Origin: Sporomusaceae bacterium
GTDB lineage: Bacteria; Bacillota; Negativicutes; DSM-13327
Length of the DNA stretch: 9,216 nucleotides
Reading direction: 5' to 3'
Assembly (NCBI GenBank): GCA_027492445.1
Contig: JAPUES010000186.1
Location: forward strand, 1 to 9,216
Shown here in pieces: positions 1-6,973 of this stretch (positions within the stretch are counted from its first letter, which is position 1; each line of letters starts with the position of its first letter). The notes under the pieces are model-generated. The model was not told the DNA's origin. It searched no databases and saw only the letters and a program-made list of their open reading frames with translations. The translations under genes and the position numbers were made by a program.

Positions 1-864
1 ACTACCCTGTGCCTTTTTTTCTAAGAAATCATCAACCTGCAGGGAATCAACCTGGTGTCTAGCTAGATAGGCACCATAGTGGGCCATTTGCTCTGGATCC
101 ATATCAAGTCCTGTAGAGGCCATGATTCGTTCATGCAGTGTATAAGCCCGGTAAAGGGCCTGCACATCATCTAAAATGGCTTCATTTAAAAATTCATCTT
201 TTGTAACACCAGAATTTTCCCAATCAACATTATAAGCATAGGTCATACTGCCACCAAAGCGAATAAAAATTACCAGGAAATATAACATTACAAGGCAAGA
301 AGTACGAAAAGCAATATTTTTATAAGCCCTAGAAAAACGTGGTAAAGGAAATGTCGGCGTACCTAACCATAGCTTTAGCAACTTGGCAAAGGCAATCGCC
401 GTTACTGCAGTTACAATTAATCGCATAAACAAGTTATACTGCTGAATTAATGTATAAAAAATTGCAGTTATATCATCATTAAAAGTATTAAAAATTAGCT
501 GATTAAAACCTGCATGAAATTGTTCATAATAGGGAATCCTGGCATAAAACAATAAACTAAGAATACTAATATAACAGCACCCTACTACATAACGAATATT
601 TTTCACTTTGTTGTTTTTAATAAATAATCCAAGTACCGTACAACCACTAAAGGATAGTAAGGTCACAATTGCCGTACTTTTTAAACTAATGCGAAAGCCA
701 TAATACAATGCGGTCATTATATCTTGCAATGTTGTTGCCGCACTAATATACTCTTGCAACACCACAATAAAACCAATGCGAAATAAACAAAATACCCCTA
801 ATACAAAAAGATATAATTTAAAATCTTGCTGAATCTCTTTGAATAATTCTTCCCATTTTGACAC
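1..864 (-). CDS. LTA synthase / MdoB-like phosphoglycerol transferase family protein, N-terminal part (partial)
   Basis: This is an uninterrupted minus-strand frame of 288 codons running off the left edge. It starts at GTG 864, with an in-frame TAG 21 nt upstream and a Shine-Dalgarno-like AGAAAGGATG ending about 10 nt before the start. The visible part has five hydrophobic segments at roughly residues 17-36, 63-82, 91-107, 142-164 and 187-202. A hydrophilic stretch follows, with NVDWENSGVTKDEFL near 212-226 and LYRAY at 237-241. Five N-terminal helices followed by an extracytoplasmic region is the layout of LtaS/MdoB-type enzymes, whose C-terminal sulfatase-like domain transfers phosphoglycerol from phosphatidylglycerol onto lipoteichoic acid or periplasmic glucans. 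That catalytic domain, with its metal-binding Thr, lies outside the window, so activity cannot be judged. The family call rests on architecture and remembered similarity of the linker. The alternative is an unassigned multi-helix membrane protein. Confidence 0.65.
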   Translation of the reverse strand, partial: MSKWEELFKEIQQDFKLYLFVLGVFCLFRIGFIVVLQEYISAATTLQDIMTALYYGFRISLKSTAIVTLLSFSGCTVLGLFIKNNKVKNIRYVVGCCYISILSLLFYARIPYYEQFHAGFNQLIFNTFNDDITAIFYTLIQQYNLFMRLIVTAVTAIAFAKLLKLWLGTPTFPLPRFSRAYKNIAFRTSCLVMLYFLVIFIRFGGSMTYAYNVDWENSGVTKDEFLNEAILDDVQALYRAYTLHERIMASTGLDMDPEQMAHYGAYLARHQVDSLQVDDFLEKKAQGS

Positions 865-990
865 TACAACAAAACATCCTTTCTAACAAGGCTCAAGCCT
901 CCCTTCTATATTTCTACTTTTTTCAACATTTTCCTGCCTTTTTATCGGATTTCAATATCAACCATCCCTCTTGATACATTCATAAAACAA

Positions 991-1032
991 TGTGAAGCTC
1001 ACTATTTTCACAAAAAAATAGTGAGCTTTACA
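991..1032. repeat. 18-bp inverted repeat in the divergent LtaS-like / HD-GYP intergenic region
   Basis: Arms 991-1008 and 1015-1032 pair over 18 positions around a 6-nt centre (CACAAA). The only imperfection is position 994 against 1029, a G-U pair in plus-strand RNA. The right arm is followed by just four T on the plus strand, and the left arm by TTGTTTT on the minus strand. No gene ends here, because both neighbours start outward from this region. It could be an operator, an attenuator in the HD-GYP leader, or a leftover terminator. The outer ends carry TTTACA (plus) and TTCACA (minus), similar to -35 hexamers, but no convincing -10 box lies at the right distance on either strand. Confidence 0.6.
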
Positions 1033-1143
1033 TTTTAATCTCGCAAAACCTAGGTTTTTATTGTATTATTTTATATATACGCAATAACTAGGATTGGAAG
1101 TATTCCTTGAACTGGGAATTTGCTGCGTTAGGGGGACAATATC

Positions 1144-2286
1144 ATGATTAAGGTCAAGGTAGACAAACTACAAAATGGAGATATTATTGCCGAACATATT
1201 ATTAATTCTGAAAAGCAAGTTTTGCTTTCGGCAGGTACCATCCTTTCACATAAAACCATTACTCTTCTGCGATTATGGGAAATTAAAGAAGTTAGGTTGC
1301 GGGAAGAAAGCGACACTGACGATGCAATACGATTGTCCCTACAATTTGATGAAATTGTCCATAAAAATAGCCACCTTTTTGAAAGCCTAGCTAGTATTGA
1401 GGAAGTCACCGAGCCGAAAAAATCACCGATTGTACTATCCTCTATCATCAGCGAGAAATCCCTGCAGCAATATGATGATCTTACTCATAAAGTATCAACA
1501 ATTTTTGAAGAAATAACCAAGTCTAACACTACCGACAACCTAGTGGCCCTGTCCCATATTATTTGCCAATATGTAGCTACTACCCCCTGCGTGATGGGTT
1601 ATACCTTAAAGCGAGATCTCAAAAATATCCCCCATGAAAACTTAATCCATCATAGTATGTCCGTTGCTATTATTGCCGCAAAAATTGCAAAACTCCTTGG
1701 CTATTCCGCTGCTAAAATTCAAATCATTGTTCTTGGCGCATTAATCCACGATATTGGCAAAACCCAGCTGCCAGACCATATCGCAAATCGTTCTGGCTAT
1801 AGCCCGGCAGAAGATCAGGCACTTTATCAAAGTCATGTTCAAATAGGCTATGATTTGATAAAATCCCTTGGTTTACCTCGTGAGGTTACCCTGATTCTAG
1901 CCCAGCACCATGAATATAACGATGGTAGTGGTTTCCCACTGCAATTACCAGCAAAGAAAATTCACCCTTATGCACAGATTGTTGCTTTTGCCGATCTTTT
2001 CGATGTTTTATCCCATGAAAATAATGAGCTTCCTAACTTTTTTGATATTCGCGCTAAGTTGATTAGTAGTGGCGCAAATAAAATAGACGCTGCTATTATC
2101 GATGTCTTTGATCGTTATTTACACGATTTTATTTTCAATGTTAATATAGAGCTTACGGATGGCCGCCGAGCTGAAGTTATCTATACCCACCCTTCCTATA
2201 TGTCCTTTGTGGTACGTACGACAGAAGGTGATTTCATTGATCTTAGTAAAGATAAGACGATTGCTATTAAAACATCTTTTTTATAA
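1144..2286 (+). CDS. HD-GYP domain protein, probable cyclic-di-GMP phosphodiesterase
   Basis: The 380-residue soluble protein starts at ATG 1144, eight nt after an AGGGGG ribosome binding site (1130-1135). Residues 1-60 form the short N-terminal region common in HD-GYP proteins (KVDKLQNGDIIAEHI), followed by a linker to about 150. The HD-GYP domain occupies about 155-310. The metal-binding residues are all present: H170 in HHSMSVA, H202-D203 in LIHDIGK with K206, H231, H255-H256 and D260 in HHEYNDGSGFP. The third GYP residue pair reads GFP, a tolerated variation. A small strand-rich C-terminal extension covers about 330-380. Enzymes of this family hydrolyse cyclic-di-GMP to pGpG or GMP in the cytoplasm and so lower biofilm and raise motility signals. 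There is no REC, PAS or membrane segment, so the input is unknown. The gene appears monocistronic: it has a divergent upstream neighbour and a terminator 13 nt after the stop. Confidence 0.9.
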   Translation: MIKVKVDKLQNGDIIAEHIINSEKQVLLSAGTILSHKTITLLRLWEIKEVRLREESDTDDAIRLSLQFDEIVHKNSHLFESLASIEEVTEPKKSPIVLSSIISEKSLQQYDDLTHKVSTIFEEITKSNTTDNLVALSHIICQYVATTPCVMGYTLKRDLKNIPHENLIHHSMSVAIIAAKIAKLLGYSAAKIQIIVLGALIHDIGKTQLPDHIANRSGYSPAEDQALYQSHVQIGYDLIKSLGLPREVTLILAQHHEYNDGSGFPLQLPAKKIHPYAQIVAFADLFDVLSHENNELPNFFDIRAKLISSGANKIDAAIIDVFDRYLHDFIFNVNIELTDGRRAEVIYTHPSYMSFVVRTTEGDFIDLSKDKTIAIKTSFL

Positions 2287-2299
2287 TTAAGGATTACAA

Positions 2300-2329
2300 A
2301 AGACCCTGCATTTTTACATGCAGGGTCTT
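2300..2329. terminator. Bidirectional terminator between HD-GYP gene and DEAD-box helicase gene
   Basis: A perfect 12-bp stem (2300-2311 with 2318-2329; AAGACCCTGCAT and its complement) encloses a six-nt loop. It lies 13 nt after the HD-GYP stop and 6 nt after the helicase stop on the other strand. The plus side continues ATTTCC and the minus side TTTGTAATCC, so the U-tracts are short but present in both directions. Its position between two converging genes supports shared use. Confidence 0.85.
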
Positions 2330-2335
2330 ATTTCC

Positions 2336-3703
2336 TTACTGCCTGGGTGCTGGTTTACGTTTTTTACCAAACGCTCGCTTCGGAGGCGCTTTTTCAACAG
2401 GCTTGCCATCTTTATCACTCTTGGGTTTATGAAAGCTTCTTAGATTACCACCGCCATGGCTATCGGCTTTCTTTTTAGTAGGTTTTCCAGGCTTAAAGTT
2501 TCCTGCCTCTTTTGGTTCTGAGGTCTTTCCATAACGTGGTGTAGTATCTCTGCGGAAAACCTTCGGTTTATCTCTTGGAATCATATTTCCGCCGCTGAGT
2601 CTATGTCTTTCAATGGAAGTACTAATGCCTTGTTCTATCATGCGTACTAAGGGCTGCTCATGAGGATCAATAAGCGTAATCGCCATACCTGTTTCACCAG
2701 CACGGCCCGTCCGTCCAATGCGATGGATATAGCTATCAACATCACGAGGAATGTCAAAATTAAAAACATGAGTAACGCCTTCCACATCTAGGCCTCGGGC
2801 TGCAATATCCGTTGCCACTAAGATTTGAATCTTGGCATCACGAAAACGCTTCATTACTTGTTCACGCTGGGGTTGTGACAAATCACCATGAAGTTCATCC
2901 ACTGCATAGCCCTTTTGCACAAGAGCAGATGTAACAGCAGTCGCTCGTTTCTTGGTGTGACAAAACACAATACCTAAGTAAGGGCGATATTCATCAATAA
3001 GACTGCATATTTTATCAATCTTATCTGGTTCGGCAACCTCTACCATAATCTGTTTAATTTCATCTAAGGTAATATGTTGTGTTTGAATTCGAATATCCAC
3101 CGGTTTAGTCATGTAACGGGAAGCAAGGCCACGAACTTTCGAGGGCATTGTGGCTGACAATAACATAGTTTGACGTTTCGGGGAAGTCTGACGAACTAGT
3201 TCTTCCACATCATCAAGAAATCCCAAATGTAGCATTTGGTCAGCCTCGTCAAGGACTAACTTTGTTACCCCAGAAAGATTAATGGACTTACGTCTGATAT
3301 GATCCATTAACCGGCCAGGTGTACCAATTACAATTTGCGTAGCACCTTTTAACTTTTTTATCTGCCGGTCTACGTCCTGTCCACCGTAGACTGATAATAC
3401 ATGAAGATTTAGCTTTTCGGTAAACTTATTGATTTCATTGGTAATTTGCTGGGCGAGTTCCCTAGTGGGAGTAATAATTAAAGCCTGTACATTGGGTTTG
3501 TCTGGGTTAATACTTTCCAATATAGGAAGTACAAAAGCCAAGGTTTTTCCCGTACCCGTTTGGGCTTGAGCAACCATATCTTTCCCCCCTAAGGCGATTG
3601 GAATCGCCTGTACTTGTATAGGGGTTGGTTTTGTAATCCCATTTACTCGCAAAATATCATTTATCTCACGCCGAATCCCTAGCGCCGTAAAGTCTGTAGC
3701 CAT
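2336..3703 (-). CDS. DEAD-box ATP-dependent RNA helicase with basic C-terminal tail
   Basis: This 455-residue cytoplasmic enzyme unwinds RNA duplexes using ATP, typically in cold adaptation, ribosome assembly or RNA turnover. All family motifs are present: Q motif (F5, PTPIQ 26-30), Walker A AQTGTGKT 47-54, PTRELA 79-84, GG 107-108, TPGR 128-131, DEAD 152-155, SAT 183-185, HGD 272-274, ATDIAARGLD 297-306 and HRIGRTGR 327-334. From about 375 a low-complexity tail rich in Lys, Arg, Pro and Gly follows. Such tails bind RNA non-specifically in CshA/RhlE-like helicases. The start is ATG 3701-3703, preceded by GAAGAGGTG. It is transcribed alone, with a terminator upstream (closing the operon before it), its own promoter at 3743-3771 and a terminator downstream. 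It could be called cshA- or rhlE-like, but the exact subfamily cannot be settled by eye. Confidence 0.95.
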   Translation of the reverse strand: MATDFTALGIRREINDILRVNGITKPTPIQVQAIPIALGGKDMVAQAQTGTGKTLAFVLPILESINPDKPNVQALIITPTRELAQQITNEINKFTEKLNLHVLSVYGGQDVDRQIKKLKGATQIVIGTPGRLMDHIRRKSINLSGVTKLVLDEADQMLHLGFLDDVEELVRQTSPKRQTMLLSATMPSKVRGLASRYMTKPVDIRIQTQHITLDEIKQIMVEVAEPDKIDKICSLIDEYRPYLGIVFCHTKKRATAVTSALVQKGYAVDELHGDLSQPQREQVMKRFRDAKIQILVATDIAARGLDVEGVTHVFNFDIPRDVDSYIHRIGRTGRAGETGMAITLIDPHEQPLVRMIEQGISTSIERHRLSGGNMIPRDKPKVFRRDTTPRYGKTSEPKEAGNFKPGKPTKKKADSHGGGNLRSFHKPKSDKDGKPVEKAPPKRAFGKKRKPAPRQ

Positions 3704-3742
3704 TGAAAGACACCTCTTCTTTATTTCTATACATCATCCGTC

Positions 3743-3771
3743 ATTATACCAGTTTGTGCATATAATTCATA
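3743..3771 (-). promoter_or_regulatory. Extended -10 promoter for the DEAD-box helicase gene
   Basis: Read on the minus strand there is a perfect TATAAT (plus coordinates 3743-3748) directly preceded by TGG, an extended -10 element. The hexamer 17 bp further upstream is TATGAA (3766-3771), a poor -35. An extended -10 commonly compensates for a weak -35. Transcription would start near 3736, giving a leader of about 33 nt containing the GAAGAGGTG ribosome binding site. No experimental support is available. Confidence 0.55.
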
Positions 3772-3802
3772 GCATATCCTCGTTCTTAGATAATTATATT
3801 TT

Positions 3803-3837
3803 AAAAAATCCACCTAGGCTTCCTGTGCTAGGTGGAT
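3803..3837 (-). terminator. Rho-independent terminator of the EamA-TerD-HAD-SDR operon
   Basis: A perfect 10-bp stem (3808-3817 with 3828-3837; ATCCACCTAG and its complement) has a ten-nt loop. It lies five nt after the SDR stop codon. Read on the minus strand, the stem runs directly into a six-T tract (complement of 3803-3808). This is a classical intrinsic terminator, and it separates the operon from the downstream helicase gene. Confidence 0.85.
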
Positions 3838-3842
3838 ATCAG

Positions 3843-4631
3843 CTAATGTAATTTTATTTGTTCCTTATATACAATGCCCCCCGTAGCCTGATGAGTAGGC
3901 GTCACTGTGACCTCACAAATTTGAACATGCGTTGGGGCGCTTGCAGCATAGAGTACAATGTCTGCAATATCTTCCGCCGTCAATGGTTTGATGCCTTCAT
4001 ATACATTATCAGCCTTTTCCTTGTCCCCATGAAAGCGAATTACACTAAAGTTCGTTTCCACCATCCCAGGCTGAACCGTAGTTACCCGTATCGGTTTATC
4101 CACAACATCCATTCTAAGACCATCGCTAATAAACTTTACAGCGGACTTCGTGGCGCAATATACTGCACCACCCGGATAAGCATGAATCCCAGCAGTAGAA
4201 CCAATATTAATAACATGACCATTTAGCTCATATGCGAGCATCAAGGGCAGAATTTTACGAGTAAGGTACAGTAAACCTTTCACATTGGTATCAATCATTG
4301 CCTCCCAATCTTCACTATCACCTTCTTGGAGTTTGTCTAGCCCACGAGCAAGACCTGCATTGTTAATGAGAATATTAATCTTTTTCCATTCTTCTGGCAA
4401 GCCATCAATCGCCTCGCTAACAGCAGCTTTATCTCGCACATCCAGTTTAAATGCTAATATTTCTACCTGATATCGTTCTTTTAAATCAAGAGCAATCTCT
4501 CGCACTACTTCAATATTCCTGGCACATAAAATCAAATGAGCTCCAGCTTGAGCAAAAAATTCTGCACAAGCTTTGCCAATACCACTGCTGGCGCCACTAA
4601 TAAATACGATTTTATCCTTTAACTTTTGCAT
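3843..4631 (-). CDS. Short-chain dehydrogenase/reductase, YdfG-like NADP-dependent oxidoreductase
   Basis: This 262-residue classical SDR has a Rossmann fold. Visible motifs are the cofactor-binding SGASSGIG (12-19), basic R38 at the end of strand 2 suggesting NADP preference, LDV (63-65), NNAG (90-93), N116, catalytic S145 and YCATK (Y158, K162), then PG (188-189). The sequence style (REIALDLKERY, EGDSEDWEAMIDTNVKG, APTHVQICEVTVTPTHQ) resembles YdfG-type enzymes, which oxidise 3-hydroxy acids such as serine or reduce malonic semialdehyde. The substrate here cannot be fixed from sequence. It is the last gene of a four-gene minus-strand operon, 38 nt after the HAD gene. ATG 4629-4631 is preceded by AAGGAG at a suitable distance, and the operon terminator follows closely. 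Confidence 0.9.
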   Translation of the reverse strand: MQKLKDKIVFISGASSGIGKACAEFFAQAGAHLILCARNIEVVREIALDLKERYQVEILAFKLDVRDKAAVSEAIDGLPEEWKKINILINNAGLARGLDKLQEGDSEDWEAMIDTNVKGLLYLTRKILPLMLAYELNGHVINIGSTAGIHAYPGGAVYCATKSAVKFISDGLRMDVVDKPIRVTTVQPGMVETNFSVIRFHGDKEKADNVYEGIKPLTAEDIADIVLYAASAPTHVQICEVTVTPTHQATGGIVYKEQIKLH

Positions 4632-4669
4632 ATAGTAGCATCTCCTTACCTATTTATCTACCCTAAGCA

Positions 4670-5326
4670 TTATTTTGCCAGCGTTACAGTACTGTCTACT
4701 TCTGCAAAGCTTTCAATAATATGATCGGCTCTAGACAAATCCTGTTTCCCTGAATTTGGATTGTAAAAAGCAATGCATTTCATACCTGCTTCTTTTGCCG
4801 CTGCTACTCCATTCTTTGAATCTTCAAAAACCAAGCATTCTTCGGGTAAAAGATTGAGTAGCTTGGCCGCCCGCAAGAAAATATCAGGAGAAGGTTTACT
4901 ATTGACCACTTCTTGCCCACTTACTACAACCTCAAAATATGGAGCTAGCCCAAACATTTCTAATACCAACTTAATATTTTTCTTAGGAGAAGAAGAAGCC
5001 AATGCCAATCGAATGTTATTTTGATAAAGATTTTTGACTAACACATCTACACCAAGAATTGGTTTTTCCGTCTTTGATTCCATTAAATAGGCACTACATT
5101 TCTCTTCATATTCTTCAACAAGGGCAGTAACTTCCTCAGCAAGCTGATACTTTTCTTTGAGCACTGCATACATATGATAGTTTGTTGCACCAATAAAAGC
5201 ACTGTACTCCTCATCCGTAATAGCCATTCCCCATTTACTATGCAAATATTCCTTAAAAACCTTATAATGTAAAGGCTCACTATCAATAATCACGCCATCC
5301 ATATCAAAAATTACTGCTTTTATCAT
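4670..5326 (-). CDS. HAD-superfamily hydrolase, beta-phosphoglucomutase-like
   Basis: This 218-residue cytoplasmic enzyme belongs to HAD subfamily I with an alpha-helical cap between motifs I and II. Motif I is FDMDGVIIDSEP with nucleophile D8 and acid/base D10, motif II is SSS (111-113), K144 lies in SKPSPDIF, and motif III is FEDSKNG with E168 and D169. The cap covers about 15-85. All catalytic residues are intact. Close relatives are beta-phosphoglucomutases and small sugar- or metabolite-phosphate phosphatases, and a phosphatase is the safer reading. No sugar-metabolism gene is adjacent. The start ATG 5324-5326 follows an excellent AGGAGG. The gene sits 36 nt after the TerD gene and 38 nt before the SDR gene in one operon. 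Confidence 0.9.
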   Translation of the reverse strand: MIKAVIFDMDGVIIDSEPLHYKVFKEYLHSKWGMAITDEEYSAFIGATNYHMYAVLKEKYQLAEEVTALVEEYEEKCSAYLMESKTEKPILGVDVLVKNLYQNNIRLALASSSPKKNIKLVLEMFGLAPYFEVVVSGQEVVNSKPSPDIFLRAAKLLNLLPEECLVFEDSKNGVAAAKEAGMKCIAFYNPNSGKQDLSRADHIIESFAEVDSTVTLAK

Positions 5327-5362
5327 TGAGAAATTCCTCCTCTATTTTGATACTTTTGCTAA

Positions 5363-5950
5363 TTACCACATAAAATCTAAATCGCTTTCTTCTTTCTCCT
5401 CTAGACCCAACCCAAACTGTGTGCATAATTCTGGCAAACCACCAACAATACCTGTCCCAAGGGCCTTACTCTCCCATTCCCGGTCTTGTCTCTTGAGTTC
5501 AAGACCAATAATAGCCGTTTCGGTTGTAAATTTTTCCTCCACATTATACTGAACCAACTCCGTGCCCGTAACATCATCACAGATACTAATAAATAGCTTT
5601 TTCCCTTGACCAAAGTGCTGCTGCCGCTCTAGAGCATCATAAATGGTGATCACAAACACCAGCTTATGAACCGCTGCCGAAATCCTCGTCAAATCTATTT
5701 TCACCTGTTCTTCATCACCAGTATGTACTACCCCACCGTCAACACTAATAGGATTATTGTAAAAAATTAAATCATTCTCATCTTCCACTTGCCCATTCTC
5801 ATCGAGCAAAAAAACGGCGGTATCTAAATCAAAGTCTTCATCCCCTGTATAGACTATAGTATCCCAACCAATACGGATAACGATTTTTCGAAGCTGTGGA
5901 TGAGACTTCGTCAATGCTAGTCCTTCTCCCTTATGACATAATACTGACAT
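5363..5950 (-). CDS. TerD-family protein with shortened calcium-binding loop
   Basis: This 195-residue protein belongs to the TerD/TerZ/CABP family linked to tellurite, oxidative and general stress tolerance. Family marks are MSVLCHKGEGLALTK at the start, IRIGWDT (26-32), DFDLDTAVFLLD (39-50), DLIFYNNP (60-67), GGVVHTGD (72-79), KIDLTRI (84-90), VFVITIYDA (98-106), FGQGKKLFI (113-121), FTTETAIIGLEL (141-152) and GTGIVGGLPELC (165-176). The usual acidic loop after HTGD, of the form N-x-T-G-x-G-x-G-D-D-E, appears to be missing about nine residues, leaving HTGDEEQ. A short acidic tail ends in DLDFMW. The ATG at 5950 follows AAGGAGG at ideal spacing. It is the second gene of the operon, 33 nt after the EamA gene. 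No other ter gene is visible, so tellurite resistance should not be assumed. Confidence 0.88.
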   Translation of the reverse strand: MSVLCHKGEGLALTKSHPQLRKIVIRIGWDTIVYTGDEDFDLDTAVFLLDENGQVEDENDLIFYNNPISVDGGVVHTGDEEQVKIDLTRISAAVHKLVFVITIYDALERQQHFGQGKKLFISICDDVTGTELVQYNVEEKFTTETAIIGLELKRQDREWESKALGTGIVGGLPELCTQFGLGLEEKEESDLDFMW

Positions 5951-5983
5951 ATTATATTTCCTCCTTATAATTAGAGCCGAAAT

Positions 5984-6889
5984 CTATGCTACTTTTTGTT
6001 TTTCGCTCCCAGTCTTATTGATATTTTGTAGCTGCGATAGCAGCATGCCTGCCAACATAATAACGCAGCCGAGCAGTTCTTGAAAGCCTAATATCTCATT
6101 TAAGATCAGCCATCCTCCTAGAGCGGCAAAGACAGTTTCCATACTAAGAATAATAGCAGCATGGGATGGCTGGGCATGTTTTTGGCCAACAACCTGCAGG
6201 GTATAGGCAATGCCAACAGAACAAATCCCCCCATATAAAATAGGTACTAAGGCAAGTCTCAAACCCTCCAAGCTAATGGTTTCTATCAATAAGGCGGTTA
6301 CTAAACTCAGGGCAGAGCAAGTTATAAATTGGAAAAAAGATAATTGCAAGACATCTACTTTTCGGGAAAAACGATCAATCACTAAAATATGAAAGGTCCA
6401 AAAAAAAGCGCCAATCAATTCCAAAACTTCCCCATAGGAGATAAAAAAACTATCCTTTACACACAGAAGATATAAACCTATAATGGCAACAACAGAACCT
6501 AGCCATGTGGTCATGGAAATGTATTGTTTTAAGAAAATCCCTACTAGGGGAACAAGAACAATATATAAACAAGTAATAAAGGCGGCTTTTCCTGCCGTTG
6601 TATACAGTAAACCAATTTGTTGCAAGGAAGCTCCAAGAAAAAGAATAGTCCCAGCGATGAAACCAGTTTTCATAACATTTTTTATTCCTTGTTTATCTTG
6701 TACTTGGTCCTTTGCTCCCTTCTTATAAAAAAGAATCAAAGGAAGCAATGAAAGAGCACCTAATAGAAATCGTACACCATTATAGGTGAAAGGACCTACA
6801 TGATCCATTCCGATTCTTTGTGCGACAAAAGCAAACCCCCATATTGCCGCTGCTAACAATAATAATAGATTGGATTTGGCTACATTCAT
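5984..6889 (-). CDS. EamA/DMT-family membrane transporter
   Basis: This 301-residue inner-membrane protein has two EamA repeats and about ten helices, near residues 7-25, 36-54, 76-95, 101-120, 126-143, 153-172, 181-201, 210-233, 244-263 and 270-287. The first repeat has the family signature AAIWGFAFVAQRIG (14-27) and FLLGALSLLPL (41-51). The second repeat has AAIILSMETVFAALGGWLIL (244-263), another typical signature. Family members export amino acids, metabolites or drugs in exchange for protons, but the substrate is unknown here. The start is ATG 6887-6889. An in-frame TAA two codons upstream excludes a longer form, and the only ribosome-binding-like sequence (AAGG) is almost touching the ATG, so initiation may be weak or the leader short. 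It is the first gene of the operon, behind a TATAAT box. Confidence 0.92.
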   Translation of the reverse strand: MNVAKSNLLLLLAAAIWGFAFVAQRIGMDHVGPFTYNGVRFLLGALSLLPLILFYKKGAKDQVQDKQGIKNVMKTGFIAGTILFLGASLQQIGLLYTTAGKAAFITCLYIVLVPLVGIFLKQYISMTTWLGSVVAIIGLYLLCVKDSFFISYGEVLELIGAFFWTFHILVIDRFSRKVDVLQLSFFQFITCSALSLVTALLIETISLEGLRLALVPILYGGICSVGIAYTLQVVGQKHAQPSHAAIILSMETVFAALGGWLILNEILGFQELLGCVIMLAGMLLSQLQNINKTGSEKQKVA

Positions 6890-6911
6890 ACCTTACACTC
6901 GCTTTGTTTAG

Positions 6912-6940
6912 ATTATATGAACTCTAATACCATAAAAAAA
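6912..6940 (-). promoter_or_regulatory. Probable promoter of the EamA-TerD-HAD-SDR operon
   Basis: On the minus strand a perfect TATAAT occupies plus coordinates 6912-6917, 22 nt upstream of the EamA start codon. At 17-bp spacing the -35 position holds only a T run (6935-6940), and TTGTTT lies 20 bp away, so the -35 is poor. The start site would fall near 6905, giving a very short leader of about 15 nt, in keeping with the weak ribosome binding site of the first gene. Confidence 0.45.
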
Positions 6941-6973
6941 CAATAAGGCTTAAAAGGTCATACTTTATCTTTA

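Noticed and set aside
991..1032. Simple rho-independent terminator
   Set aside because: No gene ends toward it on either strand and the T-tract is only four bases, so it is recorded as an inverted repeat of unknown role.
1081..1143. Cyclic-di-GMP riboswitch in the HD-GYP leader
   Set aside because: A c-di-GMP enzyme gene is a plausible place for one, but the leader lacks the GEMM core sequences and offers only a weak 5-bp ATTCC/GGAAT stem.
1175..1390. 71-codon plus-strand frame within the HD-GYP gene
   Set aside because: It is an out-of-frame shadow of the real coding sequence without its own ribosome binding site.
1128..1448. 106-codon open frame on the minus strand opposite the start of the HD-GYP gene
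   Set aside because: It lies antisense to a gene with intact domain motifs, has low-complexity Ser/Leu composition, and shows no recognisable family.
3858..4226. 122-codon plus-strand frame opposite the SDR gene
   Set aside because: It is antisense to a fully conserved SDR. The translation has no family features and begins beside the operon terminator by chance.
5363..5950. Tellurite resistance operon
   Set aside because: Only one TerD-family gene is present, without TerB, TerC, TerA or TerZ partners, and its acidic loop is shortened.
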